29,191 nt of DNA from JACKPD01 sp034003145 (GTDB lineage: Bacteria > Spirochaetota > Spirochaetia > CADAEX01): NCBI GenBank assembly GCA_034003145.1, contig JAVEZE010000011.1, positions 1 through 29,191 of the forward strand, given 5' to 3'. Shown here piece by piece: positions 16,261 to 23,638 of the stretch (the first letter of the stretch is position 1; every line of letters begins with the position of its first letter). The notes beneath the pieces were generated by a model. That model saw nothing but the letters and a program-made list of their open reading frames with translations, searched no databases and was not told where the DNA came from. The translations under genes and the position numbers were made by a program.

Positions 16261-17769
16261 ATGGATAAAAAACAGAAAGAAAAAAAATATGAGAACAGCA
16301 TCCGCCGGATGATAAACCGCTGGGCCGGTGTTAAACAGGAAAATAAAAGAGGCAATCCCAATAACGAAACAGTATTCAGCAGGAAAGAAACTCTGCCTGT
16401 AAAAAAAGGCAGATCAAATATAATCGAACCTGGAAGAACTGTACCGGTTTTAGCTGAATGCGATGTTCTTGTTGTGGGAGGGGGGCCGGCAGGACTTTCT
16501 GCAGCGCTTTCCGCTAAAAGGGCAGGGGCAGACACTATACTGATGGAACGCTACGGCTGCTTCGGCGGTGTTATAACAACTGTGGGAATGGAAACTCTCG
16601 GCTGGTACCGCTATGAAGGGACTGTTGAATCAGAAGGAATAGGAATAGAGATGGAAAAACTTGCTGCCAAAATGGGCGGCACAGTTAAATGGCCATACAA
16701 CGAAAGCGAATGCCTTGATGCTGATTTTTTCAAGATTGTCGCAGACCATCTTATCAGGGAAGCAGGCGTAAGGCCGATTCTTCACTGTCTTGCGGTAGAG
16801 GCAATAATGGATAAAAACAGGATTGCCGGCGTAATAACTGAAAGCAAGACCGGCCGCCGGGCTATCCTCGCAAAGCGTGTTATTGACTGCACAGGTGATG
16901 CTGATATCGCATACCTTGCCGGCGCCCCATACCGCAAGACTGCAAGGGAAGAGATGATGGGTGTAACTACAGTTTTCAGCTGCAGCGGGGTTGATAAAAA
17001 GAAGTTCCTTAAATATACGGAAAAAAACAAGGCTACCTACGCAGACTGGAGCAGGGTGTGGGACCAGGAAACAACAGGCAAGGAAGACTTTCTTCCAAGC
17101 CCTTACCTTGATAAAGAGTTTGAAAAAGCGCGTGAGCTTGGAGTTATCCCGGCCGGCACCGGGAATATAGGGGGCACATGGTCAGCCCTTACTGACGCCG
17201 GGGAAGCCACAAACCTCAACCTTGTCCATATGAAAGGGATAGACTGCACCGATGTTTTTGATTTGACAAAGGCGGAAATGGAAGGCAGGGCGGAAACTCT
17301 CCATGCAATAGCTGCGCTGAAAAAGGTAATTCCCGGATTTGAGAGAGCAAAGCTGCGGAATTTCGGTATGACGCTCGGGTGCAGGGATTCCCGCAAGATT
17401 ATAGGCCGTTACAATCTTACAGGTGAAGATGTCCGCGGCCAGGGAAAATTTGCCGATTCAATAGGGATTTTCCCTGAATTCCTTGACGGCTATAATATTC
17501 TTATCCTGCCGACTACCGGCCGCTACTTCGAAGTTCCGTACGGCTGCCTGCTCCCGGTTGGGGTTGATAACCTTCTTGTGGCAGGAAGGTGCACCGCAGG
17601 CGATAAAGTTTCACACTGCGCCATGCGGAACATGATGGCCTGTACAGTTACCGGACAGGGGGCCGGTGCTGCCGCCGCGGTTTCACTGAAAACCGGCAGT
17701 ACTACTGGTACTGTGGATATAAAAAAAGTACAGGAAGCGCTTTTTGAGCAGGGTGTGAGGTTTCATTAG
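16261..17769 (+). CDS. FAD-dependent oxidoreductase (FAD_oxidored family)
   Basis: Flavoprotein of 502 residues from the recommended start. A basic, probably disordered segment of about 65 residues precedes the dinucleotide-binding motif VVGGGPAGLSAALSAKRAG and the acidic strand end LMERYGCFGG. Further family marks are RVIDCTGDADIAYLAGAP (the ATG-like motif), TLGCRDSRKIIGRY, and a C-terminal FAD contact VGVDNLLVAGRC. The overall pattern fits the FAD_oxidored group, whose members are often next to sugar or amino-acid catabolic genes and are mostly uncharacterised. GGAG at 16249-16252 is correctly spaced for ATG 16261. The longer frame from GTG 16219 lacks a ribosome site. It is the last gene of the four-gene run and could oxidise an intermediate of that pathway. 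Confidence 0.82.
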   Translation: MDKKQKEKKYENSIRRMINRWAGVKQENKRGNPNNETVFSRKETLPVKKGRSNIIEPGRTVPVLAECDVLVVGGGPAGLSAALSAKRAGADTILMERYGCFGGVITTVGMETLGWYRYEGTVESEGIGIEMEKLAAKMGGTVKWPYNESECLDADFFKIVADHLIREAGVRPILHCLAVEAIMDKNRIAGVITESKTGRRAILAKRVIDCTGDADIAYLAGAPYRKTAREEMMGVTTVFSCSGVDKKKFLKYTEKNKATYADWSRVWDQETTGKEDFLPSPYLDKEFEKARELGVIPAGTGNIGGTWSALTDAGEATNLNLVHMKGIDCTDVFDLTKAEMEGRAETLHAIAALKKVIPGFERAKLRNFGMTLGCRDSRKIIGRYNLTGEDVRGQGKFADSIGIFPEFLDGYNILILPTTGRYFEVPYGCLLPVGVDNLLVAGRCTAGDKVSHCAMRNMMACTVTGQGAGAAAAVSLKTGSTTGTVDIKKVQEALFEQGVRFH

Positions 17770-17842
17770 AGAATAAGCAGGACAGATTGAATTAGTTAAT
17801 CATAGACTTTTAAAAAAGACAAAGCTGTATTATAGTTGAAAT

Positions 17843-19669
17843 ATGTCAGACACAGAAAAAATCAAACCAGGTACATCAAGCGGCAAGCTTAAAATCGGGA
17901 ACAACTGGAACGCAATAACGATTATCGCACTCTCGCAGAATAATCCGCTCAAGGCAATAGCAGAATTTGTTGAAAACAGCATTGACGCGAAAGCGAAAAA
18001 TATAACAATACTCCGTGGGAAAAAAAGAAATGAATCATATATCAAGATTATTGATGACGGGGAAGGGATAAGCGATTTTAAGTATGTCGCGACCCATATC
18101 GGCGATTCAATCAAGAGGAAATTAAAGCTTCAGGGTGTTAAAGGGCTCCAGGGGGAATTCGGGATTGGGCTTTTAAGTTTCTGGACAGTAGGCGAGCAGC
18201 TGACATTGACATCGACCGGAAGAGATGGAATTGCCCGCAGAATGAACCTAGTAAAGGGAAACCCCGGATACCGTGTTGATGATGTTAGAACGCTGATAGA
18301 AAAAACCGGTACAGAACTTTTAATACAGCCTCTCCTATCGGGAGTCAAACAGCTTTCTGTTGAGAAAATACAGAATTATCTTGCAAGTGAACTGCGGGAC
18401 AGAATCATCAAAACAGGAGTGCTGATAAAGGTAATAGACAGGAAAAGCAGGAAGGAACTTGTTGTTGAACCCAGAAAATTCAAGGGAAGGCTTCTTCATT
18501 CACTGCCTGAGATCCGCTCTCCTCTCGGTGAGATATATTTTGAAATATACCTTAATGAACCATCAGCTGAAAATGAAATATCTCTTTATAAACACGGCAC
18601 CAGGGTAATCCCCTCAATCCAGAAGATTGACTATTTTAATACCCATCCCTGGAACTCTCCCTATCTTGAAGGGATGATAGATGTTTCTTTCCTGCAGCTA
18701 ACGCCAGGGACAAGGGACGGGATAATACTTGATGATGCTTTTGAAAACTTTATCCATTCTATTGAGCCTCTCACGGAGGCTGTTGCGGAGATTGTGGATG
18801 AACAGAAAAGAGCAGAAGAGGAAAAAACAAGTAAAAATATTCTTCACCGAATATCAAAAGCTATACAGGAAGCGCTCAATTTTCTCCCTGAGGATGATTA
18901 TGGGTGGCTCTCCATTCCAAGAAAAACAAAAATCCAGATTGCGGGAAATGAATCGGAAAACAGGAATATTGAAAATGGTAAAGAGCTTTCCGATCAGACT
19001 GAGCCTGTTTATATCGCATCTTCTCCTGAAGAATCAGAAGAGCAAAAAACGCAGAAAGATTTTTATGAAATACCGGGTTCGCTTTATTCAGCTATTATCT
19101 CTCCAGCATCGATTGTTACAGGCGTTGGGGAGATGAAAAAGCTTAAAATTATCGCGAGGGATAAAAACAGAAGGCAGCTTGATTCCGGATATTCGGTAAA
19201 GTGGAGCATCAGGGAAGGTGAAGGGGAGCTTGATAGTCTTGATAAAGAGTTTGTAAATTTCAAGGCTCCTAAAGAGCCCTGCATTGTCATCCTGAGTGCT
19301 GTTGTCACGCAAAATGAAGTTGAATGCGTGGCTGAATGCATTATCACGGTGACTGAAGAACTGCTGAAAAAGGATGATACCTCTTCTTCCGCAGACGGCA
19401 GCAGAAAGGGGCTTCCCGGCTATACCTACCTGAAAGCGCCGGGAGAACTCTGGAGAAGCCGCTTTGACAGAGACAGATACATTATAATAATAAACAACGG
19501 CCATGCTGATTTTATTTATGCCTCAAGAGCTAAAACACGGAAATTAAGATACATCTCAAAACTTTTTACCAAGGAACTGGTCCTTGAGAATTTCCCTGAA
19601 ATTACAAGGGAGCAGCTTCTTGAGAGGATGATTGAGCTGCAGATTTATTCTGAAGAGAACCTTTCGTAA
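17843..19669 (+). CDS. GHKL (Hsp90/MutL-type) ATPase with Ig-like and unique C-terminal domains
   Basis: Protein of 608 residues with an N-terminal GHKL ATPase fold. The N-box is AEFVENSIDA (E41, E44, N45), the next motif is IIDDGEGI (D71-G75), and the lid glycines are in GLQGEFGIGLLSF (G100-G109). Residues about 215-325 look like the S5-type transducer seen in MutL and MORC-type proteins (ISLYKHGTRVIPSI, then LQLTPGTRDGI). A charged linker of about 50 residues leads to an Ig-like beta-sandwich at about 411-506 (SIVTGVGEMKKLKI, YSVKWSIREGEGEL) and a compact C-terminal domain at about 525-608 with IIIINNGHADFIYA. There is no signal peptide, so the Ig-like part appears intracellular. It lacks the histidine-kinase dimerisation helix and the MutL endonuclease motif. 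The function is unknown. A TATTAT box at 17828-17833 lies only about nine bases before the ATG and there is no clear ribosome site. Confidence 0.8.
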   Translation: MSDTEKIKPGTSSGKLKIGNNWNAITIIALSQNNPLKAIAEFVENSIDAKAKNITILRGKKRNESYIKIIDDGEGISDFKYVATHIGDSIKRKLKLQGVKGLQGEFGIGLLSFWTVGEQLTLTSTGRDGIARRMNLVKGNPGYRVDDVRTLIEKTGTELLIQPLLSGVKQLSVEKIQNYLASELRDRIIKTGVLIKVIDRKSRKELVVEPRKFKGRLLHSLPEIRSPLGEIYFEIYLNEPSAENEISLYKHGTRVIPSIQKIDYFNTHPWNSPYLEGMIDVSFLQLTPGTRDGIILDDAFENFIHSIEPLTEAVAEIVDEQKRAEEEKTSKNILHRISKAIQEALNFLPEDDYGWLSIPRKTKIQIAGNESENRNIENGKELSDQTEPVYIASSPEESEEQKTQKDFYEIPGSLYSAIISPASIVTGVGEMKKLKIIARDKNRRQLDSGYSVKWSIREGEGELDSLDKEFVNFKAPKEPCIVILSAVVTQNEVECVAECIITVTEELLKKDDTSSSADGSRKGLPGYTYLKAPGELWRSRFDRDRYIIIINNGHADFIYASRAKTRKLRYISKLFTKELVLENFPEITREQLLERMIELQIYSEENLS

Positions 19670-19738
19670 CAAAGAATCTCAGGGATTATTTAGCAGGAGC
19701 GCGATTATATTCCTCAAAAATAATTCTGATTATGGCTA

Positions 19739-19767
19739 TTGTTAATGACAAATATCTATTTTAAGAT
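19739..19767 (+). promoter_or_regulatory. Possible promoter of the outer-membrane protein gene
   Basis: TTGTTA at 19739-19744 and TAAGAT at 19762-19767 are separated by 17 bases, with a good ribosome site (AGGAG, 19785-19789) before ATG 19797. The surrounding region is AT-rich, so chance matches are likely. This is only a candidate. Confidence 0.35.
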
Positions 19768-19796
19768 TAAATTATATACCAATCAGGAGTTAAGTT

Positions 19797-20579
19797 ATGA
19801 GAAACAAAAGTATTTTATTTATTTTTCTGATAGTTATGACAGCATCTGTACCGCTTGTTGCCCAGAGTGTAAAGGGGATGACTTTTAACGGAGCGACAGG
19901 CCTTATAACTATACCATCGGCAAGGATCGGATGGGAAAAATCATCAGATTTCGGCGTTGATCTTGGATATCATGCGATAATGGATGATCCTGACACAACC
20001 CATATCTCAAAAGTATCCCTAAGCATGTTTAATATAGTTGAAGCTGCGGCAGCCTACGACAGCCAGGCAGACTCGGATAATTCTGATATGCTTTTTAACG
20101 CGAAAGTCCAGCTGCCGCTTAAAAGCTCTTCAGCTGTCGCGATTGGAATGAACTATCAGAGTCTTAAACAGTATGATCAGGATGAAACTGCGACTCAGAT
20201 ATATATTTCAACAACCTATCCCGGTGTTTTTTTTAAGATGCCGGCAGAGACAACTGTGGTTGTAGGAAAAACATTTGGAGATATTGCGGCAGATGAAAAC
20301 ATCGACTTTGGAATGGGGTTTGACCTTCTCCTTTTCCCCGATACTTTCAAGAATATTATCCACTGGATAAACGATTTTTCAAATTTTTCATACAGCCTTC
20401 AAGCTATCGGGGCAGATGCCGGATACAGGGGCGCATTCAACACAGGGATAAGGATTGATATGGCAAGTATTCCATCCCTTTCCAAATTCAAGTTTGTAAT
20501 TGACGCTATTGTAACTGACGCGCTTGATGAAAACCGCGCTTTCGCTCTCGGCGGAACATTCGGGATGCCGATAAAATAA
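19797..20579 (+). CDS. Predicted outer-membrane beta-barrel protein, YjbH-like N-terminus
   Basis: Exported protein of 260 residues. The signal peptide has a hydrophobic core at about residues 6-20 and probable cleavage after VA (A22). The mature part begins with GMTFNGATGLITIPSARIGWEK, reminiscent of the start of YjbH/GfcD-type outer-membrane proteins, then alternates polar and hydrophobic residues (for example AVAIGMNYQSLKQY, TTVVVGKTFGDIA) as expected of transmembrane beta-strands. It ends with ALGGTFGMPIK. It is short compared with YjbH, so it is more likely a small barrel of its own family. It has its own candidate promoter and a strong terminator directly downstream, so it appears monocistronic. 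The function is unknown. Confidence 0.65.
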   Translation: MRNKSILFIFLIVMTASVPLVAQSVKGMTFNGATGLITIPSARIGWEKSSDFGVDLGYHAIMDDPDTTHISKVSLSMFNIVEAAAAYDSQADSDNSDMLFNAKVQLPLKSSSAVAIGMNYQSLKQYDQDETATQIYISTTYPGVFFKMPAETTVVVGKTFGDIAADENIDFGMGFDLLLFPDTFKNIIHWINDFSNFSYSLQAIGADAGYRGAFNTGIRIDMASIPSLSKFKFVIDAIVTDALDENRAFALGGTFGMPIK

Positions 20580-20600
20580 AATTGCCTTAATTTTCAAATA

Positions 20601-20640
20601 AAGCTGTCAGGACCTTGAAAAGTTCAGGCAGCTTTTTTTT
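20601..20640 (+). terminator. Rho-independent terminator
   Basis: AAGCTG at 20601-20606 pairs with CAGCTT at 20629-20634, and pairing continues inward with one mismatch to a GAAA-type loop near 20617-20620. A run of eight T ends at 20640. It lies 21 bases after the outer-membrane protein stop codon. Confidence 0.87.
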
Positions 20641-20695
20641 TGCCCCGTGCAGCGGGAGAGAGATTTATATCAAATTGTTTACCTGATCTATAGTA

Positions 20696-20745
20696 TTACT
20701 CAGGTTTTGAGTAATTTTACTCAAAACCTGAGTAAAATATATAAT
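20696..20745 (+). promoter_or_regulatory. Double palindrome overlapping a promoter before ywbE
   Basis: TTACTCAGGTTTTGAGTAA (20696-20714) is followed, after TT, by its exact reverse complement (20717-20735). Each 19-base arm is itself palindromic at its ends (TTACTCA-N5-TGAGTAA), so four copies of one 7-base half-site stand in a row. A perfect TATAAT follows at 20740-20745. TTTACT at 20716-20721 is a possible -35 with an 18-base spacer. The palindromes therefore cover the likely -35 region, as expected for an operator bound by two protein dimers. No T-run follows, so it is not a terminator. Confidence 0.65.
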
Positions 20746-20863
20746 AGAACGAGAATGTTCGCAGTGCATCCCCTTCGGGTTTGTCTAAACAGTGTTATAG
20801 ACACTTGAATCATAAATATGGACAATAAAGCTAAAAAACAAGGAAAATAATAAGGAAAAATAT

Positions 20864-21055
20864 ATGGACGGCAAAAACAGGAATGATGTAAAGATCGGCT
20901 CAAATGTGAGCATTGTGTTAAAGCAGGATCAGAGGTCTGGAAAACTAACTGACGGTATTGTAAAGGATATCCTCACCAACTCTTCATTCCACCCTCACGG
21001 GATAAAGGTAAGGCTCCAGTCCGGCGATGTTGGCAGGGTCCAGATTATAAAGTAA
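20864..21055 (+). CDS. ywbE: YwbE family protein
   Basis: Conserved 63-residue protein of the YwbE family (DUF2196/TIGR03833), widespread in bacteria. It matches along the whole length: IGSNVSIVLKQDQRSGKLT near the start, then GIVKDILTNSSFHPHGIKVR, and GDVGRVQIIK at the end. It is probably a small beta-rich cytoplasmic protein resembling KOW/SH3-like nucleic-acid-binding folds, but no biochemical function is known to me. ATG 20864 has AAGGA seven bases upstream. The long leader (about 115 bases after the TATAAT) and the upstream double palindrome suggest controlled expression. The convergent gene on the other strand ends 18 bases downstream. Confidence 0.88.
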   Translation: MDGKNRNDVKIGSNVSIVLKQDQRSGKLTDGIVKDILTNSSFHPHGIKVRLQSGDVGRVQIIK

Positions 21056-21073
21056 AAACCGGTACTTCAATAA

Positions 21074-22219
21074 TCAGTTAAACCCGATCCCCATCCATTT
21101 TGCCGGATCTGCTGTCGCAGCGTTTATCTGCCCGATCTCAACCTTTTCAGTCATTTCAGCGACAAGATAACTCTTCCTTTTGAAAGTAAAGCGCGCTCCT
21201 GTTCCAGTGATATCGACCGCTGCCATTGAGTGGGAATACTCAGCTGATACCATCAGAATTGAATCTATTCCATAGTATTTAAGAAGAATTACATAAAGAA
21301 GGGCAAGAGAGTCGCAGTCGCCTGCATAATCCTGCAGCGCGGTAAGGGGAGGGGAAAAATCAGCAATTGTTCCTGTCCTTGAGTAGGTAAAATCCTGAAG
21401 CCAGGATAAAAGACGTTTTGATATTTCTGCCGGGTCTGTATTTCTTTTTAATCCCACCCTCTGCAGTTCAGTAAAAAGGGGCTGCAGTTTTTTGTAGTTG
21501 TCCCTGTATATTATCCTGTAAAACCTGCTCCAGGCATCTGTGTCGGCAGCTGTAAAACCTGAAAGCACTATAGCTTCCCTTTCTGCCGTAACTTCGGATG
21601 CTTCAATCGCGTGTTTATCCGCCTGAAGAGCGATTTTTCCCTTTTCAAAAGGGAAGGAAACAACTGCCATGTCAGGTGACGCATAGGATGTTTCATAAAA
21701 ACTGCTTACCGGCCCGCTCTTATACAGGGAGTTTTCATCCATTGAAAAAGAATCAAGCGCAGAAAGAAGCGCAAAATTATTTTTCCCGTAGATTTCAGCT
21801 TCGCAGAACGAGAGAATTACCCAGTCCCTCTCTTTCCCGTTTATTAAAACAGAAAATCCCTGATAGGGAATCTCTCCCAGGATAAACGAATAGTTCGCGA
21901 AAACAGAATCAAAATCATTTAAATAATAATCAACCCCCTCCCCATCAGCCTTGATTTTTATTTTTACATCATTGTAGATTTCTCTTGCGGATGAGTATGT
22001 CTCAGTGGGATAGACCTTTATCTGGAAGAAAATCTTTTCATCACTGGTGCCGAATGTCGCTTTTGTCTCTGTAATTTCAATCGGCTCAAGACCCTCCGGA
22101 AGATCAAGGAATGAGTTCCATGTCTCAAGATAATATTCCCTTGCGTAAAGTGAATTAACTGTTAGTATCTGAAACAAAAGTGCAAGAAACAGGGCTGCAA
22201 TTTTATTACCTTTTATCAT
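21074..22219 (-). CDS. Secreted transglutaminase-like cysteine peptidase-fold protein
   Basis: Exported protein of 381 residues with an N-terminal signal peptide (hydrophobic core at about 8-22, cleavage probably after YAR or nearby). The first 210 residues show no family I recognise. The C-terminal third carries a transglutaminase-like catalytic set: Cys in YAGDCDSLALLYVILLKYYG (C302), His in AEYSHSMAAVDI (H330) and an acidic residue in YLVAEMTEKVEIGQI (E355). Bacterial members are usually proteases or amide-modifying enzymes of the envelope. Its ATG overlaps the stop of the upstream aminopeptidase-like gene by four bases (ATGA on the minus strand), so the two are translationally coupled and possibly work together on peptides. 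Confidence 0.78.
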   Translation of the reverse strand: MIKGNKIAALFLALLFQILTVNSLYAREYYLETWNSFLDLPEGLEPIEITETKATFGTSDEKIFFQIKVYPTETYSSAREIYNDVKIKIKADGEGVDYYLNDFDSVFANYSFILGEIPYQGFSVLINGKERDWVILSFCEAEIYGKNNFALLSALDSFSMDENSLYKSGPVSSFYETSYASPDMAVVSFPFEKGKIALQADKHAIEASEVTAEREAIVLSGFTAADTDAWSRFYRIIYRDNYKKLQPLFTELQRVGLKRNTDPAEISKRLLSWLQDFTYSRTGTIADFSPPLTALQDYAGDCDSLALLYVILLKYYGIDSILMVSAEYSHSMAAVDITGTGARFTFKRKSYLVAEMTEKVEIGQINAATADPAKWMGIGFN

Positions 22220-23490
22220 TTTCCAAAGCCTTCTCTGACAGAGAAAAGGGTGCCCCTTTCCATGATAATTTTACTGCTGCCGTCAGGGAAAAACGCGGTA
22301 ATTGTCGGCTCTTTCACAAGCCCGTCAAGGTGGATAAGGGCAGGGGCATCATCATCATAGTTGCTGCCGATTGCTATATGGCATGTCCTGTAGGCTTTTT
22401 CATCCTCAAGCATGCTGCCCCTTATTTCGGCAAAAGGGTTAAGGCCGATCCCAAGCTCTCCGATATTACCTGCGTTTTTTCTGTAAATCTCTCCCTTTCC
22501 GGCAGGGAGTTTCCCCTCTTTTTCAAACAAAAGCGCGTTAGCCATTCCTGATTCGACTGTTTCCCTTAAAATATCAGCCTCTTTTCCCCCTGTTATTTCT
22601 GTGACAAAGCCGTTCTTAACTTCTACCCTGATAGGCGTGGTTATGATTATATCGCCCTCTTTTGTCGAGATGCTTCCGTCAAAGACTATTATGCCGCTGC
22701 TTTTTCCGACAACCGGTGAGATAAAAACCTCTCCTGCCGGAAGGTTGCCGCCTGAACCCGGAAGCGAAAAATCACCATCATCACAGAATGTTTCCCTTCC
22801 TTCAACATTTATGAGAAAATCAGTTCCGGCATCAGCAGTTACGGAAACAGATGATGCGCGGTCAAGTATTGATTTAAGATAAAGTGATTCTCTTTTAAGC
22901 CTTGCGTAATCTATCGTGACAGTTCTCCTGAACATGTCGGCTGTAATTCCCGGAGACCAGAAAGATCTGCTTTTTTTGACTCCGCTTACAAGGTAGTGGA
23001 AAGTGCTGTCATAGCTTTTTTCCCCGATTTTATAGGGAGATGCGATAGCTTCCCTGTCTTTGCCGAGTTTGTTACTGCTGATTGAAATTATTATATCAGG
23101 TGAGCTTTTTATCGCCCCGATTACAGCATCATCTGCAAAATCAAGCTGATCCTTTCTCTGCTGGATTACAAGAGAGGGCTTTCCGCCGGATTCGATTACA
23201 GCGACATAAAGCGCGGATGAAATTGTAAAACTTTCCTCATCAGGATTGGTGATAATCAGGGCTTTTTCGTCTTCTTTTATTTTTAAAACTTCCCTTGCAG
23301 TTACCAGAGCGCTTTTGTACAGCGGTAAATCCCCCCTAATGTCAAGTTTTTCAGAAATTGTCTGGTTTTTGCCGCTGCTGCCGCTGTTACTGCTGCTGCT
23401 GCTGTTGCTGCCGCTGTTACTGCTGCTGCCGCTGTTACTGCTGCTGCCGCTGTTACTGCTGCTGCTGTTGATACCGCTGTTACCGCTCAT
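22216..23490 (-). CDS. M29-type (thermophilic) aminopeptidase with Ser-rich N-terminal repeat extension
   Basis: Predicted metallo-aminopeptidase of 424 residues. The core from about residue 45 fits M29 (AmpS/PepS/aminopeptidase T): LPAGEVFISPVVGKSSGIIVFDG, ELGIGLNPFAEIRGSMLEDEK, CHIAIGSNY and LIHLDGLV supply the expected Glu/His/Asp metal ligands. Residues 2-40 are an added low-complexity stretch of 24 Ser, 7 Asn, 7 Gly and one Ile with a repeating SSSNSG unit, not part of the known family. The start is secure: AAGGAG lies six bases upstream of ATG 23490 on the minus strand, and no later Met could start the domain. No signal peptide is visible. It overlaps the transglutaminase-like gene downstream. 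The family call is firmer than the substrate. Confidence 0.82.
   Translation of the reverse strand: MSGNSGINSSSSNSGSSSNSGSSSNSGSNSSSSSNSGSSGKNQTISEKLDIRGDLPLYKSALVTAREVLKIKEDEKALIITNPDEESFTISSALYVAVIESGGKPSLVIQQRKDQLDFADDAVIGAIKSSPDIIISISSNKLGKDREAIASPYKIGEKSYDSTFHYLVSGVKKSRSFWSPGITADMFRRTVTIDYARLKRESLYLKSILDRASSVSVTADAGTDFLINVEGRETFCDDGDFSLPGSGGNLPAGEVFISPVVGKSSGIIVFDGSISTKEGDIIITTPIRVEVKNGFVTEITGGKEADILRETVESGMANALLFEKEGKLPAGKGEIYRKNAGNIGELGIGLNPFAEIRGSMLEDEKAYRTCHIAIGSNYDDDAPALIHLDGLVKEPTITAFFPDGSSKIIMERGTLFSVREGFGK
23371..23487 (-). repeat. In-frame short tandem repeat (18-base unit) encoding SSSNSG
   Basis: On the + strand the unit CCGCTGTTACTGCTGCTG repeats three times in direct tandem around 23412-23465, flanked by degenerate copies and CTG runs. 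It codes on the minus strand for the Ser/Asn/Gly extension of the aminopeptidase. Both the 18-base unit and the triplet slippage unit keep the reading frame, so copy-number change would alter length without breaking the gene. Confidence 0.85.
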
Positions 23491-23569
23491 ATATTCTCCT
23501 TGCCTGTCATTAACTAAAAAGTTAATTTAGCAGAGTGAAAAAAGCAATAGGATAACTTTTTTTCCCTGA

Positions 23570-23598
23570 TTGCCGATTGAAAAAAAAATTTGTATATT
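23570..23598 (+). promoter_or_regulatory. Possible htpG promoter
   Basis: TTGCCG (23570-23575) and TATATT (23593-23598) are 17 bases apart and lie about 40 bases before the htpG ATG. A 7-base inverted repeat (ATTAACT at 23509-23515, AGTTAAT at 23520-23526) sits just upstream, between the divergent genes. No CIRCE heat-shock element is seen. Confidence 0.35.
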
Positions 23599-23638
23599 TT
23601 ACATAATCTTATCAAAAAAAATCTTACAGGAGAAGAAT

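Noticed and set aside
20747..20760. GAAC-N6-GTTC resembling a Gram-positive-type LexA box
   Set aside because: The known box has four bases between GAAC and GTTC. Here there are six, and the downstream gene (ywbE) is not an SOS gene.
23371..23487. CTG-rich tandem repeat considered as a CRISPR or intergenic repeat array
   Set aside because: Units are adjacent with no unique spacers and lie inside a coding region in frame.
23246..23530. Open frame on the + strand coding for runs of Leu and Pro
   Set aside because: It is the antisense reading of the Ser-rich tail of the minus-strand aminopeptidase, whose own start has a strong ribosome site.
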